Positions 25,678 through 38,216 of a stretch of 64,000 nt of DNA are shown piece after piece. The first letter of the stretch is position 1; every line of letters begins with the position of its first letter. This stretch comes from Silene noctiflora (lineage: Eukaryota; Streptophyta; Magnoliopsida; Caryophyllales; Caryophyllaceae). The notes under the pieces are model-generated. The model was not told where the DNA came from. It made no database searches and was given only the letters and a program-made list of their open reading frames with translations. The stretch is from NCBI GenBank assembly GCA_009801015.1, contig VHZZ01000426.1:77434-141433 (forward strand), in the 5' to 3' direction. Both the position numbers and the translations under genes were made by a program.

Positions 25678-26977
25678 CTTGAACCCTTGCCATTATACAC
25701 ATTTGATACTTTGCTGGATTACAAAAGCTTCCTGCTGTCAAGAGACTATACCTTAAGTCTGTCTTAACTTAAAGACTAGAAAAAATGTCGCCATTTTATA
25801 ATAAAAAAAGTGATCATTTAATATAAAAGGTTATAACTAAAATTGATCACATTTTATCCGTCTTAATTTCATACGGATACCATTGATTTGAAATTTGAAT
25901 TTTCCATTTGTTAAAGGGGGTCGTGATTTTGTTTGAGCAATGTTAATATTCGGTCTTGTCCTAGTTTTATGGTGTTCTTTTTGGATTGTCAGAGCTTACA
26001 TTGTTGGCTGATTGATGGAGTATCACCAACAATGGTATATTCATATTCGATTTTGGTATTACACGCTTAGATAGTGTAGCTTCCTCTCCATGTTCGCTAC
26101 ATGGGGGTATTAGTGCTTATATCTAACCCCCTTACAGCTGTACCCCGTAGTAGGTGGGAGCCACGTGAGGTATTGGGTAATGTTGTCATTTGTTACCTGC
26201 ACCAAGTGTGGCATTTCTCGTTTCTGCCAAATCCCATAGATGTTCTTAAACTTCGGACACCTATTCATCGGTCTTGTTACAGTGAGAACTTGAAGAGTGT
26301 GTATTTCTTCTAGTAATTCTCTTTCGTGCCAGTTCTTTCTCGGGTTTATGGTTTTATACTATAGTCGATGACCTCAGTGTATTATAGGAGTAGTTCCTTG
26401 AGAATATCAGTGTGTTATACCATTACTCTCAGTTGTTGGTAGGTACTTAATACGGGTAGTTGTCCATCAAGTCTAGCCTTCAGTAATAATAATGTTATAT
26501 TACTCTCGTTTCTCTGGGGTGAATGTACTTCTGTCCTAACTTGAGGGAGATCACTCTCAGTCCATGAATAATAATCAGCATTGCTGGGGTTATTGGTAAT
26601 GAGATCTCGGATTGTTTGGTTTATGGTTGCATGGATTCTATGATAGAAGGGAACAAATGATAGCAAAATTAAAGCTAATATACTCTCTTAACTTTTTTGG
26701 CTCTGCCACCGTCTATGATTACCTTCTTACAGTTTTGAGTGTTTAGACCAACTTATCAACTCTATGATTGCATGTGCATGACTGAGCAATACATAACGAT
26801 TTGGCTTGGTGTTATATGCAAGACTATCTCTTACAATTATACCGGGACTTACAGTTCTATGATTAGTCCGTGTTTGATGGGCGAAAACCACCACACCTGT
26901 ATGGTACTTACTAGAGAAAATGAAAATGATATTGTGGTATTCTTGTTTTGAAATTTGAATAATCTTCCAGGGTGAAT

Positions 26978-27448
26978 ATGCAACCTGACATCCCCAATAA
27001 CAATCATAACCACAAAATCAGAAGGCTCAAGATCACAGATATAAACAAGGGTTTCATAGAGCTCCTGCGCCAGCTGACAGTTTGTGATTCCGTCTCAGAA
27101 ACACAATTTCAAGATAGATTTCAGGAACTCGTTACCGAGGGCGAAAACCATGTTATATGTGTGGTAGAAGACGAAAACACGGAAAGGATAATAGCTACTG
27201 GAAGTGTGTTTATTGAGAAGAAATTTATCAGGAACTGTGGTAAGGTTGGCCACATAGAAGACGTGGTTGTTGATGTTAGTGCCCGGGGAATGAATTTGGG
27301 CAAGAAAGTGATCGATTTCCTCACTGCACATGCGGAATCGGTGGGATGCTACAAGGTTATTCTTGACTGTAGTTCTGAGAACAGAGCGTTTTATGAAAAA
27401 TGCGGATTCAATCAAAAGGAGATCCAAATGGTCAAGTATTTCACTTAG
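26978..27448 (+). CDS. GNA1: Glucosamine-6-phosphate N-acetyltransferase
   Basis: A single coding exon of 156 residues. It converts glucosamine-6-phosphate and acetyl-CoA to GlcNAc-6-phosphate in the UDP-GlcNAc pathway. The GNAT fold shows as IRRLKITDINKGFIELLRQL at the N-terminus, FIRNCGKVGHIEDVVVD, the acetyl-CoA loop RGMNLGKKVIDFL, and CYKVILDCSSENRAFYEKCG followed by a terminal KYF. Length and wording match plant GNA1 closely. The ATG at 26978 was chosen because a splice acceptor lies at 26970 and no in-frame ATG precedes it. NEDP1 begins only 364 bp downstream on the same strand. Confidence 0.95.
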   Translation: MQPDIPNNNHNHKIRRLKITDINKGFIELLRQLTVCDSVSETQFQDRFQELVTEGENHVICVVEDENTERIIATGSVFIEKKFIRNCGKVGHIEDVVVDVSARGMNLGKKVIDFLTAHAESVGCYKVILDCSSENRAFYEKCGFNQKEIQMVKYFT

Positions 27449-27811
27449 ATCAATTTGCTAATTTTGTAATGATACGGAATATATAAGGATTTGGACTTGT
27501 CTAACATGTGAGGCCGTCACCTACAAAAGAATTATACTCACTTGGATGAGTTTCTTTGACTGTGTTCATTTTTTTTATGTTTCGATGTTTGACAAACTTG
27601 TACTTTGTGCTACCTGGTTGAAATGCCAAGCTTACAAGCTTTTGTTTCCATTTTGTATTTCTCATGCCTTCTTCACGTTCATTGTGCTGCATCTTACTGG
27701 CTATCTGTGTCTTGCATTCATCTTGAGGTATTGCATTCATCTTGATATAAAAATTCCATAATATAACGTCTTATAGCTTTCTTGCAGTAGCGCTGCATCA
27801 ACTTACGGACT

Positions 27812-28501
27812 ATGGTCAGACCATCTGGGGACGATATGATCCTTAGCTACAACGACACAGTACTTCGACGATCTGACTTGGACATCCTTCGTGGACCCCA
27901 TTACCTCAATGATCGGATAATCGAGTTCTACTTCAGCTACCTATCATCATCCTATCCTACTGAAGACATCCATTTAGTTCCACCTTCAATCGCTTTCTGG
28001 TTACAGAACTGTCAAGATAAAGAAACTCTCGAAACCTTCATCGAACCTCTGAATTTTCCCGCAAAAAATCTCATCTTTTTTCCAGTCAACAACAATGAAG
28101 ATGTAACCCAAGCTGAGGCCGGGAGTCACTGGAGTCTTCTTGTGTTTTATAGGGCCGCCAATGTGTTTGTCCATCACGATAGCTTCAAAGGATCAAATTC
28201 TGCATATTCAAGAATGCTTTATAATAATGTAGCAGGATTCTTTTCCAGCTCAAACTCCGATATCCAGTATATCGAGCACAAATCTTCTCCCCAACAAAAT
28301 AATGGTTATGATTGTGGATTATTTGTCATCTCCATAGCAAGGGCTATATGCAACTGGTATGCAAGTAGCGGCCGTGTTGATGAGGAACATCTTTGGTTTA
28401 GTAGTGTAGAGGAACAGGTCACACAGTCCACTGTTTCTGAGCTTCGGAAAGAGATTCTTGATCTAGTTACGGAGCTCATGTGTGATAAGAATGTTGGATA
28501 A
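27812..28501 (+). CDS. NEDP1: NEDD8-specific cysteine protease (DEN1/NEDP1, C48 family)
   Basis: An intronless coding region of 229 residues. The Ulp1/SENP8 fold shows in LRRSDLDILRGPHYLNDRII near residues 18-37. The catalytic triad is visible: His in GSHWSLLVF, Asp in VHHDSF, and Cys in NNGYDCGLFV. NEDP1 processes the NEDD8/RUB1 precursor and removes NEDD8 from non-cullin targets. Its close match in length to the plant enzyme, without long SENP extensions, supports NEDD8 rather than SUMO specificity. A likely acceptor (CTTGCAG at 27786) suggests a leader intron just upstream, in the short gap after GNA1. Confidence 0.94.
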   Translation: MVRPSGDDMILSYNDTVLRRSDLDILRGPHYLNDRIIEFYFSYLSSSYPTEDIHLVPPSIAFWLQNCQDKETLETFIEPLNFPAKNLIFFPVNNNEDVTQAEAGSHWSLLVFYRAANVFVHHDSFKGSNSAYSRMLYNNVAGFFSSSNSDIQYIEHKSSPQQNNGYDCGLFVISIARAICNWYASSGRVDEEHLWFSSVEEQVTQSTVSELRKEILDLVTELMCDKNVG

Positions 28502-28859
28502 TCATCGAAGTTAGCTGAACTACTGAACTGATGACTTGGTTGAGTTGCGGAATATGTAGTACTCCTTATAAGTCACAAATATTTAAACTCGTATTTTATG
28601 TAATGTTTGTAGTTGTTTCAACTTAAGATTTCGGTACCTTTGTAACTTACCTAACTCGAATCAGAGCTATCCTTTACAGAGTTTACAGTTACCGTATGGT
28701 TGTAACATGGCCATATGCCCATATATGTACGATAATTTTCCGGCCCAATACGGCACACCAGATTGCAGCTATCATGATACGATGGCCAACCTGGCCTGCC
28801 TGGCGAGGCGCTAGCCTATCCGAACAATCTTAAAGAGGGTCAATACCACTTTCACAATA

Positions 28860-29230
28860 GACATTACATATGGATATGAAAAAACAATGAGTTATATTGA
28901 CCGTCTCCATATTGACCGTCTCCTTGAACACAAATACTTTTGTAAAACCGTTTCTGAAAAGTTTTATCGTTAAACCAATTGTTACTTTTACATAACTATT
29001 TCAGCCGTAAATTTTAGTATTTCCATCAATTTATCGAGAGACCGTCTTCTTAAACACAAATACTCTATTGAGACCTTTCTCCTTGAACACAAATATTTTT
29101 TTAAAACCGTTTTACCAGATTCTATCATAAAACCAATTGATGTATACTTGTATTCCAGTATTCCACTACCTTTCCCAATATGCTTACCAATTACTTTTAC
29201 ATGAACTCGTAAGTTAAACACAAATTCTTA
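28860..29230. repeat. ~162-bp diverged tandem duplication
   Basis: CTCCTTGAACACAAATA...TAAAACCGTTT...TAAACCAATTG occurs at about 28919 and again at about 29081. It continues in both copies with TTACTTTTACAT. The rest of 28502-29340 is the NEDP1 3' flank and AT-rich spacer with no recognised gene. Confidence 0.6.
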
Positions 29231-29355
29231 AGGGAGACGCTCTCTCATTGACGTTAGTGAAATACCTCTCTTATAACAGTTAATTATTATTTTTATTTTT
29301 ATTTTATCTTTTTATTCTTAGTTAGTTTTTGTATATCTATTGGTTTTCGACTTGT

Positions 29356-29594
29356 GGAAAGTGGAGCTACGACACTGCTACAAGGAAGCTAACAGAGCGG
29401 CAGACTGACTAGCAAATCAAGGGGTGGAGTCCAACATGACAAAGACTTTTATTGAGTTTCCATCGTCTACACTCCGTGATATTTTACGAGAGGATATTCT
29501 TGCGGTGGCTATTCTCCGTGTAATAACTGAGTAATTTAGTTTACGGGGCTTGCCCCTCATATGCACCCAAAGAAAAAAAAAAAAAAAAAAAAAA
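29356..29594 (+). mobile_element. 5'-truncated LINE
   Basis: The fragment encodes a CYKEANRAAD.LANQGV stretch, typical of the RNase H tail of plant L1-type LINEs, then a short 3' UTR and a poly-A tail (29573-29594). A 16-bp duplication, TTGGTTTTCGACTTGT / TTGGTTATCGACTTGT (29340-29355 and 29595-29610, one mismatch), marks it as one target-primed insertion of only 239 bp. Confidence 0.85.
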
Positions 29595-29689
29595 TTGGTT
29601 ATCGACTTGTCTTTCACTATGTAGTGAGAGACGGACTTTCAGACGACTTTAGAATCCGATTCTACAATCCGCAATCCAAACCTACTTCC

Positions 29690-29698
29690 TATTTATAA
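29690..29698 (+). promoter_or_regulatory. Probable arogenate dehydratase TATA box
   Basis: TATTTATAA sits 78 bp upstream of the first ATG of the arogenate dehydratase, a normal plant spacing with a short leader. Motif and position only. Confidence 0.5.
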
Positions 29699-29775
29699 CC
29701 TCATCAATTTGGTTGCATTTTAACGCAATCTTGTACCATTAAAATTCCTCTGTCACGCAGTTAGTCACTCAGAGA

Positions 29776-32700
29776 ATGTCACACTTCCTAAATGAACTCA
29801 CACTCACCATGCCCTCCTCCTCCTCCTCCGCCGCCGCTGCCACCTCATCTTCTCTACCTTTCTCCGTTCATGACAACCGTCACCGTCCGTCACCTCAGCA
29901 TCTCTCCTTCTTCCACCTTAAACGACACCGTTTCATTCCCCTTTCGCAACACCAGCCTACTCATCATCCTTCCAACGCCGTCGTTTCCTCCCCTCCTCTT
30001 CCTAGTTAGTAACTAACTCCCCCTTTCTTCCTTTTTTTTTTTTTTAGTTTTCCGAATTCTAACATATACCTTTGATTTTTCTATTGAATTGATTTAAAAA
30101 AACCGAGGGTATATTGTAGAACTTGAAAATATGAGTTACACCGTTTTAAATTAATCTTAGTCTCTTCGTCCCGATCATTTGTTTACCTTTGATTAAAATA
30201 CGTCTCATAAACAATATACGGAGAATAAGATAAACAAATGATTGGGACGAAGTAGTGAGCATTAGTTAATTAATCTTTGTTTTGTTATTTTGGGATTTAT
30301 GTTAATCTTATAGTGGTTTTAATTAGTAATTACTTACGCGGCTATTCTTGGTTGTGACGAAAAGTGTCTTGTGACGGGTTGTGAGATGTTACAAGCTTGT
30401 GACGTGTTATAAATGAGAGTTTGTTGTTACTTTAATTACTAATGTTTTTTTTCCTCGTTTTTTGTTATGTTGTGATTTTAATATGTGGACGGCTATGTTT
30501 TTCAAAATTCTAACATATACGCTCGATGTTTAGTGGATTAATTTTGAAGGAGGAGGGAGGGTATACTATAGAATTTGAAAATATGAATTGCACCATTGAA
30601 ACCGCCTTTTGTTTATAATAATGCCGAGTTTTAAGTTAATTAATCTTAGTGTTTTGAATTAATTATTAATTACTCTGTATTTTATAGAGGCATTGTCGTC
30701 GACGAATGGTTTAACGCCTTCATCTAATGGCCCTCGTCTTCGAGTTGCTTATCAGGTCATTGTTTTTCTTATTTGTTTATTTATTTATTGCAAAATCTCA
30801 TTTCAGACCATTTTCATGTTACGTGGATATTTAGTGATAGCTACGATGGACTATTCATTAAAGCTGGAGACCCGTTTTAAGCTTTAGACGGTTTGGTTTT
30901 CGTTTGGAATGAGTTATAAGTATAACAAATAGCTTATGTTTAATCTTCTTATGCCAAGCCAACATGTAAGCGGCCACTTCGTTTGTGGCATTACTGAGTG
31001 ATTTAATCAAAGGATGTTTTGAAGGAGGTGAAAGGCTTAAGGGAACCTAAACTGTTTCTAACATTATTTCATTGTCTTAAGGGCTCTTGCTTATGGTGAG
31101 GTTGTGGGATATTGCCTATGTTTTCATGATGGGTTTGAGAGGATGTTGTTTTTGTTTAGTATAGAGCTCCTGTAGGTCCGTGTATCTGCTTAAAGAAAAG
31201 TTAATCTTTTTCAACTAGTAATTAACCGGCCACTTTGTTGTTGGTATTATTCAACTGTTTAGTAGAATTGCTATCTTCTGTTGTGGAGGTGATGAAAGCG
31301 AAAGCAGGTTCTGTTTTACGCCTTCCATCTCAATTATATCTTCTCCATTTCCCCGTGGAGCTGTCTGAAATAACTATCCCCTTTGCAAGTCTAGTCAATT
31401 AAAATAATGAATATCGTATATCATCCTCAGTCAATATTTCAGTCTGTTTATGTTATCTTAATCTTCTGTTGGTCAGAGGAATCAGGTGATGATGTTATTA
31501 TTTCATTGTTTCCTATTAAATATAATCTTTAGTCAAATGGGAACTTTTTAAAGAAGACGGCATTTCATATGCATTCTAAAATAGAGGTTAATAATCTAGA
31601 ATACTTCGTATAGAACTTCATTGCACCCAGCATGCTCAAAGGGACGACTTCAATTTCGTGATATGCCATGCTTGAATTGTCACCTTTTACTATTATAATT
31701 TTTTTTTAGTGGTCCCAGCTCACAAGCCATACGTCTCTAATATCCCCTGGCATGAGATAATTACTGGAAATGGTATTTTGTTGCCTATCTGATCATTTAG
31801 CTATTACAGGGTGTAAGTGGAGCAAACAGTGAGGCGGCTGCGGAAATTGCTTATCCAAATTGTGAACCAGTTCCCTGTGAGCAGTTTGATACAGCTTTTG
31901 AAGTAAGTCTTTTGATCTCATTCGTAATTGATTGATTGCCGCTTGTGGCCTTAAATGTTACGTTGTACAACATTCACATTGTAAATAACTTGATGTTATG
32001 CCATGTTTTCTCCATAGTCCTAGAAAGCTATAAGGGTTCATTTTGTTTATGCATTATGATATTTTTCATATCTGCTTTCATCTTCCTGTAGGCTGTGGAG
32101 TGTTGGCTTGTTGATCGTGCAATTTTACCTATTGAAAATTCTCTTGGGGGGAGCATTCATAGGAATTATGATCTCCTGCTAAGACACAACTTGCATATAG
32201 TCGGTGAAGTGAAGCTCCCCATTCAACATTGCTTGATGGCTAACCCCGGTGTCAAAATTGAAGATCTGAAAAGAGTTTTAAGCCATCCTCAGGTACTTTA
32301 ATGTCTGTATCAATTGGTTGAAAACCCGAGGAGTTATGAAAATGTTTGTTTAGAAAATAATATTGCTTCATGTTCTGGTGAATGAGTAATGATTTTTGGT
32401 GCTTCATGTAGGCTCTTGCTCAATGTGAGCATACGTTGGCCAAATTTGGAGTAACAAGATTAGCTATGGATGATACTGCTGGTGCCGCACAGGTAAGTCC
32501 GTCATCAGTAATTAAGGTTTTTCTTTTAAATTTTTGAAACTTATTAATCACCAAAATAGATGTAACTACTTTTCATTTAATTTTGCTTGCAGTTTGTGGC
32601 CCTCAACAAACTTGAAGATGCAGGAGCAGTTGCGAGTGCTGCTGCTGCAAGGATCTATGGCTTGGATATACTGGCTGAAGATATACAGGTGCAATTTTGA

Positions 32701-33878
32701 CTTCAGCAGAGTCAACTTTAGTGGGTCGTATAATGTTTTGGATAATAACTGTTTTTTCCTCAGGATGATTCTGACAATGTCACAAGATTCCTAATGCTAG
32801 CGAGGGAGCCCATAATTCCCGATCCCGTAATTCGTGGAAATGATATACCTTTTAAGGCAAGACCAATTACCAAACGTTGACTAATTAGTAGTTCCTGCAT
32901 CTCATTTTTATTGTATACGTTTGACATTGGTGGTCAAACAATGTGACTTCGACTGATATTTTCTTGCTATACGCTATAGTCCCAACATTTTGAAAATGAT
33001 AATTCCTCATATGTAAATAGTTTTTTTGATAAAGCAAACTTGACAAAGTTCGCATTGTAGCTCTACATTTATTAGGGCAAATTAATGGTCGAAGTTGATG
33101 TCGTTGGCCACCAAAGTCATATAGTGACAATAAACTTTGGTTGGAGGAGTACATCTTGTGTTTACTTCTGCTTAAGGCATTTTTTTTGGCTGATGCAAGT
33201 ATTTACTTCAATTCTAGACCAGCATAGTTTTCTCTCTGGTAGAGGGTCCGGGGTCACTTTTCAATGCTCTTGCTGCCTTTGCTACGCGGAAAATCAATCT
33301 AATTAAGGTACTCAACAAAGATATCAATTATTTAATGCTGATGTGTCTGGAATACTTGGGTTGCTGATCTTTCTCTGTCAATTGAGTGGTAGAGACTAGA
33401 GAGCAGTTGATCATCGGGTTAATCGGTTGATATTATTTGCTAACAAAGTTTGTTGGTTGTTTATTCTCTTGCACCAGATTGAAAGTCGGCCTCTGCGAAA
33501 GGGCAAAAATGGTTCTTCAAAGTAATTTTCTAACCATTCTGAGTCAATCACTTTTTTTTGCCCTTTGTTTCTCCGTGGAAGGTTCATCAGTTTGGTGCAA
33601 TGTCGGTATTGACTGTTTTATCTTCATATTTACTAGGTGTTTCGACTATTATTTTTACTTGGATTTCGAAGGTTCAACGGCTGACCCCAACGCGCGGAGG
33701 GCCCTTGGAAATCTTGCGGTAATTTAGCACTGAACTGCTGACCATAATTCATTTATTAAAACATCAGTTTTGCATACTAATTATTTTGACGAAAATAATG
33801 GTTCTCTCTTTATTACAGGAGTTTGCTACTCTTCTTCGGGTCCTCGGGAGTTATCCGGCAGACACGAAAGATATGTGA
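29776..33878 (+). CDS. ADT: Arogenate (prephenate) dehydratase
   Basis: Eleven exons: 29776-30004, 30688-30755, 31810-31902, 32092-32292, 32412-32492, 32593-32688, 32764-32856, 33218-33307, 33478-33521, 33637-33718 and 33819-33878, giving 378 residues. The Ser/Ala/His-rich first 80 residues look like a plastid transit peptide; a second in-frame ATG at 29809 (MPSSSS) is an alternative start. The catalytic domain runs from [18 protein letters not shown] through [17 protein letters not shown] to the signature [12 protein letters not shown]. The C-terminal ACT domain ([15 protein letters not shown], then KIESRP) is the phenylalanine feedback site. The enzyme makes phenylalanine from arogenate in plastids. 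The intron after exon 7 begins GC rather than GT. The intron-rich layout fits the ADT1/2/6 side of the family; which one is unsure. Confidence 0.93.
30160..30255. mobile_element. Stowaway-like MITE
   Basis: Inverted ends TCTTCGTCCCGATCATTTG and CAAATGATTGGGACGAAG, in intron 1 of the arogenate dehydratase. CATTTGTTTAC pairs with the internal ATAAACAAATG. Confidence 0.7.
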
Positions 33879-36500
33879 ACCATCAAATTTGTGGTAGGAT
33901 ACTGCTTTGAAATATTATTTGAAACGCTTGCTCTTTAATTTTTATCTTATATCTTGTGTGTATGGTGATGTTTTCTGTGTTACATCTGATGTACGGGAAG
34001 AAGGAGGCGGGTGAACATGCTCAAAATTGTCTTTTGAAAGTGATTGTGTGTTGTCTCTTTCTAGGAAAGTGCCTAGCTTCATCATAACCCTATAATATTT
34101 TTAGATAACAAAAAGGGAAGAGTCTCACAAAATTACATGGGACACGGACTTAGAAGAGGCCTCTTCAATATTTAGTACGGATTGTTTTATTCTTGTTGAA
34201 GAGTGAGGACAGGAACCTGACCGTGCTGTAAATCTTTCATGTTGACGAAAATTCCAATCTCAAAAGCATGGCTTTTATGCTGGCCATTATGCATGTGGTA
34301 CCAAGCATAAATTTATTTGTCAAGGATTTTTATCCAGAGAATGTTGTTGAATCCTCTTATGTGGGCTTTGTGAATTTAGCTTGTCATGTGGTTATAATGC
34401 CTGATGCACATTGGCTATTATTATGACGGCTTTTAGACATGATAGACATCGACCATGATATTATTGGGGTTTAAACTGACAATATATTTCCTTTCTGAAA
34501 CCCTTGAGCGACTTCAGGGCTCAGTAAACACTATCCCATTAGTTTTCCACTGAAGGGAAGCGGTCTCAAGGAATGTGATTTATGTAGCCTTAGCACACTT
34601 GTGCAGCCGCGAATTTGATCATTTGGCAAACAGGAAAGGTCATACCTTGTTTGCTAAATTAGTGCCAAAAGGCAGTTTAGGACTACTCTTTGACATATTA
34701 ATGGACCTGATTTGAAGCAATTGCGAGATGGATAATGATTCATGCTTCATTGTGTGGGGTTGAAGCTCTTTTGACAATCTTATGCCAGAAATACTCTTTT
34801 TTTGTTACTCTCGCGGTGTGAGTCTCGCCACTCTCTATTATGAATTTCCAATTGGTTGCTTACACTTTCTGAAATATGTGAGAGGGATACTGAAATAGTG
34901 TAAACAAGCTGGCAGGAGTATTATGTTGGTATATGACGGTAGCTTGTCATGTTTATTCATTTTGGAAATGTCGCTCTCCCTCCATGAGTCGTAGCTCTGA
35001 ATTTTTCTTTTAAGTCAATTTTTCCTCGTTCTCCTCAACCCCCCGAGCTTCTTGTGTAGGCGTTGAATCCACCTCATAATCCAGATGGGGGCTTAATATG
35101 CCATTGTTATGGCCAAAATGCCAAATTAACCCATAACTTTCTTGCTACTGTACATATTGTATTCTGTCTTTGTGGAAAAGTCGAAACCAGTTATCATGTT
35201 CTTTGTGAGAAGAAGTGTCATTTTATCCTAATCCATTGCGCAACATGCAGCTCTGTGCAGACTTGCAGTTTAAGTTCAAATTGCAGGCTTGGTGACATTG
35301 GAGAGTTTGCTCATTGCTGTCCTGTCATCACAATTTTGCCTTCTCCGCTCTCAGCGTCATTGGATCTTGACGGTTTAGAGCGATGCATTACTGCATTAGG
35401 TTAATGGACGGACCTCAAATTATTTTGATTAGAAATTTTTGTAATATCTAGATTTCTTAGTTCTAGGAACCTCAAGTCTTTTTTATTTGCTATAATATTT
35501 TTCGTTTATAATGGTGGCCCATAGCCGCTAGCAAAGTACACACCAGGTAAACCTCGAGCATACATGATTTTTAGGTGTTATACATAGAAGATGATTCTTT
35601 CAATCTGCGACCCTCGTTTTGTTACATGTAGTCGTTGTAGTCAACGATCGAGATCTTTTGGTCATGCCGTCACCATAGATGTGTAGACCATCCATAACAA
35701 GAAGACCACAACCATTATCCTTGGGTTGTTCTTGAAAGAAATTTAATAGAGTATTAATATTAATGTAATACGAAGAAACACCAAAAGTTTTCGTCATTTT
35801 TAAAGGAAGCGAGAAATGTAGAATCATGGTGTAGCCGTGTAGCCCGCTAGGGTGGAATACCGGAATCCAATTGCTACAGCTTGAGTAAAATTTTCAGAGA
35901 TTTCAGGAAGCCCCTTGTGAACTTGTGGGTGTTAATCGTTAAGGTGTTTACTTCAAATCTTATAAGTTCAGTTCACTTCAAATTCTATAAATTCAGTTCA
36001 GATCCGTTTTAGTCCAAAAGAACAAGGCCTAATATTCGTAACTCCGAGACTAGGCCTTCGACATCTCGAGTTTGTCACCATGAAAAGGTGACTGAGATGG
36101 TATATCGTATACGTGTGTGGGCTATCACATATAGATCTGATAAATGGGTCACTAAAATCGGGTTCGTGTCGAGTCAATTCGGGCTGGGGCATTTTCTCAA
36201 GAATCCAGGTAAGATCGGATCTAGTCGAATCATTTCGGGATTGGATCATTTTCACATCAAATCCAGGTGACTCAAAAATGACCCGAATCCGAAATGATCC
36301 GGTCCGATCCAAACTCTGAAGACCCGACATGACCCGACCCAACCCAAATCCGACCCATTGACCCGTATGACAGGTCAAAGTTAATATAAGTACGGTGTAC
36401 AACGTTAAAAAGATAGCGGTTTCAGAATCCCTCTTCATCCAACCAAAAAATCCACTTGAAAAATAGGCGGACGTGAAAGAGGAGAAAGAAGTAAGAAAGC
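33879..36500. other. Spacer downstream of arogenate dehydratase
   Basis: No gene was recognised in 2.6 kb. A Cys-rich 113-codon frame at 35063-35404 and a 75-codon frame at 35600-35827 (minus) match nothing known and lack splice or family support. The first few hundred bases are probably 3' UTR of the dehydratase. 36112-36375 is a degenerate minisatellite. Confidence 0.5.
36112..36375. repeat. ACCCGA/GGGTC degenerate minisatellite
   Basis: Words such as GATCCGGTCCGATCC, GACCCGACATGACCCGACC and ACCCAAATCCGACCC crowd the region. Left words TAGATCTGATAAATGGGTCA and right words TGACCCGTATGACAGGTCA are imperfect inverted copies, as in the element at 44559-45044. No target duplication was found. 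Confidence 0.5.
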
Positions 36501-36899
36501 ACACTTGAATTTTGAAAACCTTGGAAACGGCAATAAACAACACTACCAACTCCGCGCCCCCCTCTCTCTCTCTCTTTCTGTATTACTAGTCCCCCCCCCC
36601 TCCCACACATTCACATTGTGTCAGTTTTATACACAAAACTCACTCTTTCATTTCATCTGCACTTCCACACCCTCTTTTACTCTCTCACTCTACTCTAAAC
36701 TTTCATTTCTTCAACTTCCTCCCATTTTCCTTGTAATAATAAGGTGAGATTTACTCTTAATCTTCTTATCATTTGCTAATTAATGGTATAATCTCATGTT
36801 TTGTGTTTTTTAAACTGTTTCAAAGAGATTTTTTTATGGGGAAATGGGGTTTATCAGATGTCTAGTCTACAACATTTTCGGGTCGTAACGGGTTTAACT

Positions 36900-37285
36900 A
36901 AGTGAGTTTGGTGTGGTGGTTGCTTACATTGTTAATCGACAGTGAACACCCTGATTTAAAAAGCGAAAAAAGGGACAACATTTTTTTTTTAAACTTTTTT
37001 TTAGGGATTTTTTTAAAGTGGGTTCAGTGTGGTGGTTGCATACATTGTCCTGTAAGTCTGTAACCATGAGGTCAGGGTCTCAGGGGTTAAAAGATTGTTA
37101 TTTTCGACGGTAAACACCCTGATTTAAAAGCGAAAAAAAAGGGAACATTATGTGTTGTTTATGGGCTATTTTTGTGTCAAAACTGTCTAACTAATTGGGT
37201 TTGGTGTGATGGTTGCGTACATTGTCCCGTAACCATGAGGTCAGGATTACGGTGAACACCCTGATTTAAAAGCGAAATAAATAGA
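36900..37285. repeat. Local three-copy repeat in ICR leader intron
   Basis: Three units share TTTGGTGTGGTGGTTGC (TTCAGTGTGGTGGTTGC in unit 2), TACATTGT, then GTGAACACCCTGATTTAAAA and GCGAAA. They begin near 36907, 37022 and 37198. Units 2 and 3 also share CCTGTAAGTCTGTAACCATGAGGTCAGG or its shorter form. Confidence 0.65.
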
Positions 37286-38216
37286 AAATTTGTGGTGTGG
37301 CCTGTGGGTCTTTTGAGTTTCCTAGGCCACTTAAAAGTTGCATAGTGAATTAGTGATACTTTTGAGGTACTTTTTTTTGCCTTGTTCATTCTTTTTAGAG
37401 GTTAAAGTTTTGTTCTTTAAGTTCATAAAAATGTGGGTTTTTTTGGTTGTTGAACTTTACATTACTTTTTTACTATGTTTATTTTAGTTTTAAGAATAAT
37501 TTCTGTTATTTACTTTGGATATTTTGAGTTTTACCCCATTTAAATGAGGTTTGCACTTGATTTACTGTTTAGCATTACTATTTGAGTGGTGGGTCTTTTG
37601 TTATAAAAGATGCTATAAAACGATTATGATGCTGACGAGTTTCGTAACATCAATTACTACTCTTCTGCAAAACCATTATATTCATTCGTACAACCAAACA
37701 ATGACCTCTTTTATCAGTTGAGATCTATAGCATTAAAAGGTCTGTTGTACACGTATAATGGTCTTATACGGGTTTTTGTCTCAAAACATGTTTTATTAGC
37801 ATTCCGTATACATGAGTTGAAGATCTCTATATCTAGCCATTCAGAAACCGCTTCTGTAATTTGCGTGAACCATTAAGGTACCGGGGTAATATCGATGTTG
37901 TTATTGTAGCATGCATTATGATTTTTTTGGCATGTGCCCTTGCTCCTTAATTCTCGGCCACAATGTAAGACCACATATTACCATACAAAAGTGTTGTTCC
38001 AAAAATGCCCTTAAATTGGGTCCATAAAGGGACCAATCATGCATCATTCTATAGCTTTATTGAATTATTGGTGCATATTCATGCACCCTTTAAAGGGGTA
38101 GTTAGTGTAAATTCACATGGGCAGTTAAATTTGTTTGCTTTACTCCACCTAATCCTCGTGCTTACAATAATGTTTCTTCTGTCATAATGTTGGATAACAT
38201 TGAATAACTTGATCAT

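Larger units (their letters stand above)
25024..26970 (+). other. Inferred GNA1 leader exon end and leader intron
   Basis: A run rich in CCGCC (25024-25105), without an ATG in a useful frame, leads to a donor TTTA/GTAAGT at 25115. The acceptor CTTCCAG/GGTG at 26970 lies 7 bp before the GNA1 ATG, giving a putative 1856-bp leader intron. It contains a Stowaway MITE and a hAT-like MITE with a poly-G run. The opposite strand of the CCGCC run could form G-quadruplex. The leader itself is inferred. Confidence 0.5.

Noticed and set aside
25725-25885. CTTAAGTCTGTCTTAA and ATCCGTCTTAATTTCATACGGAT words suggesting another MITE
   Set aside because: Ends do not pair well and no target duplication was found.
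35063-35404. Cys-rich 113-codon frame downstream of the arogenate dehydratase
   Set aside because: Cysteines show no zinc-finger or secreted-peptide spacing and there is no signal peptide; probably 3' flank.
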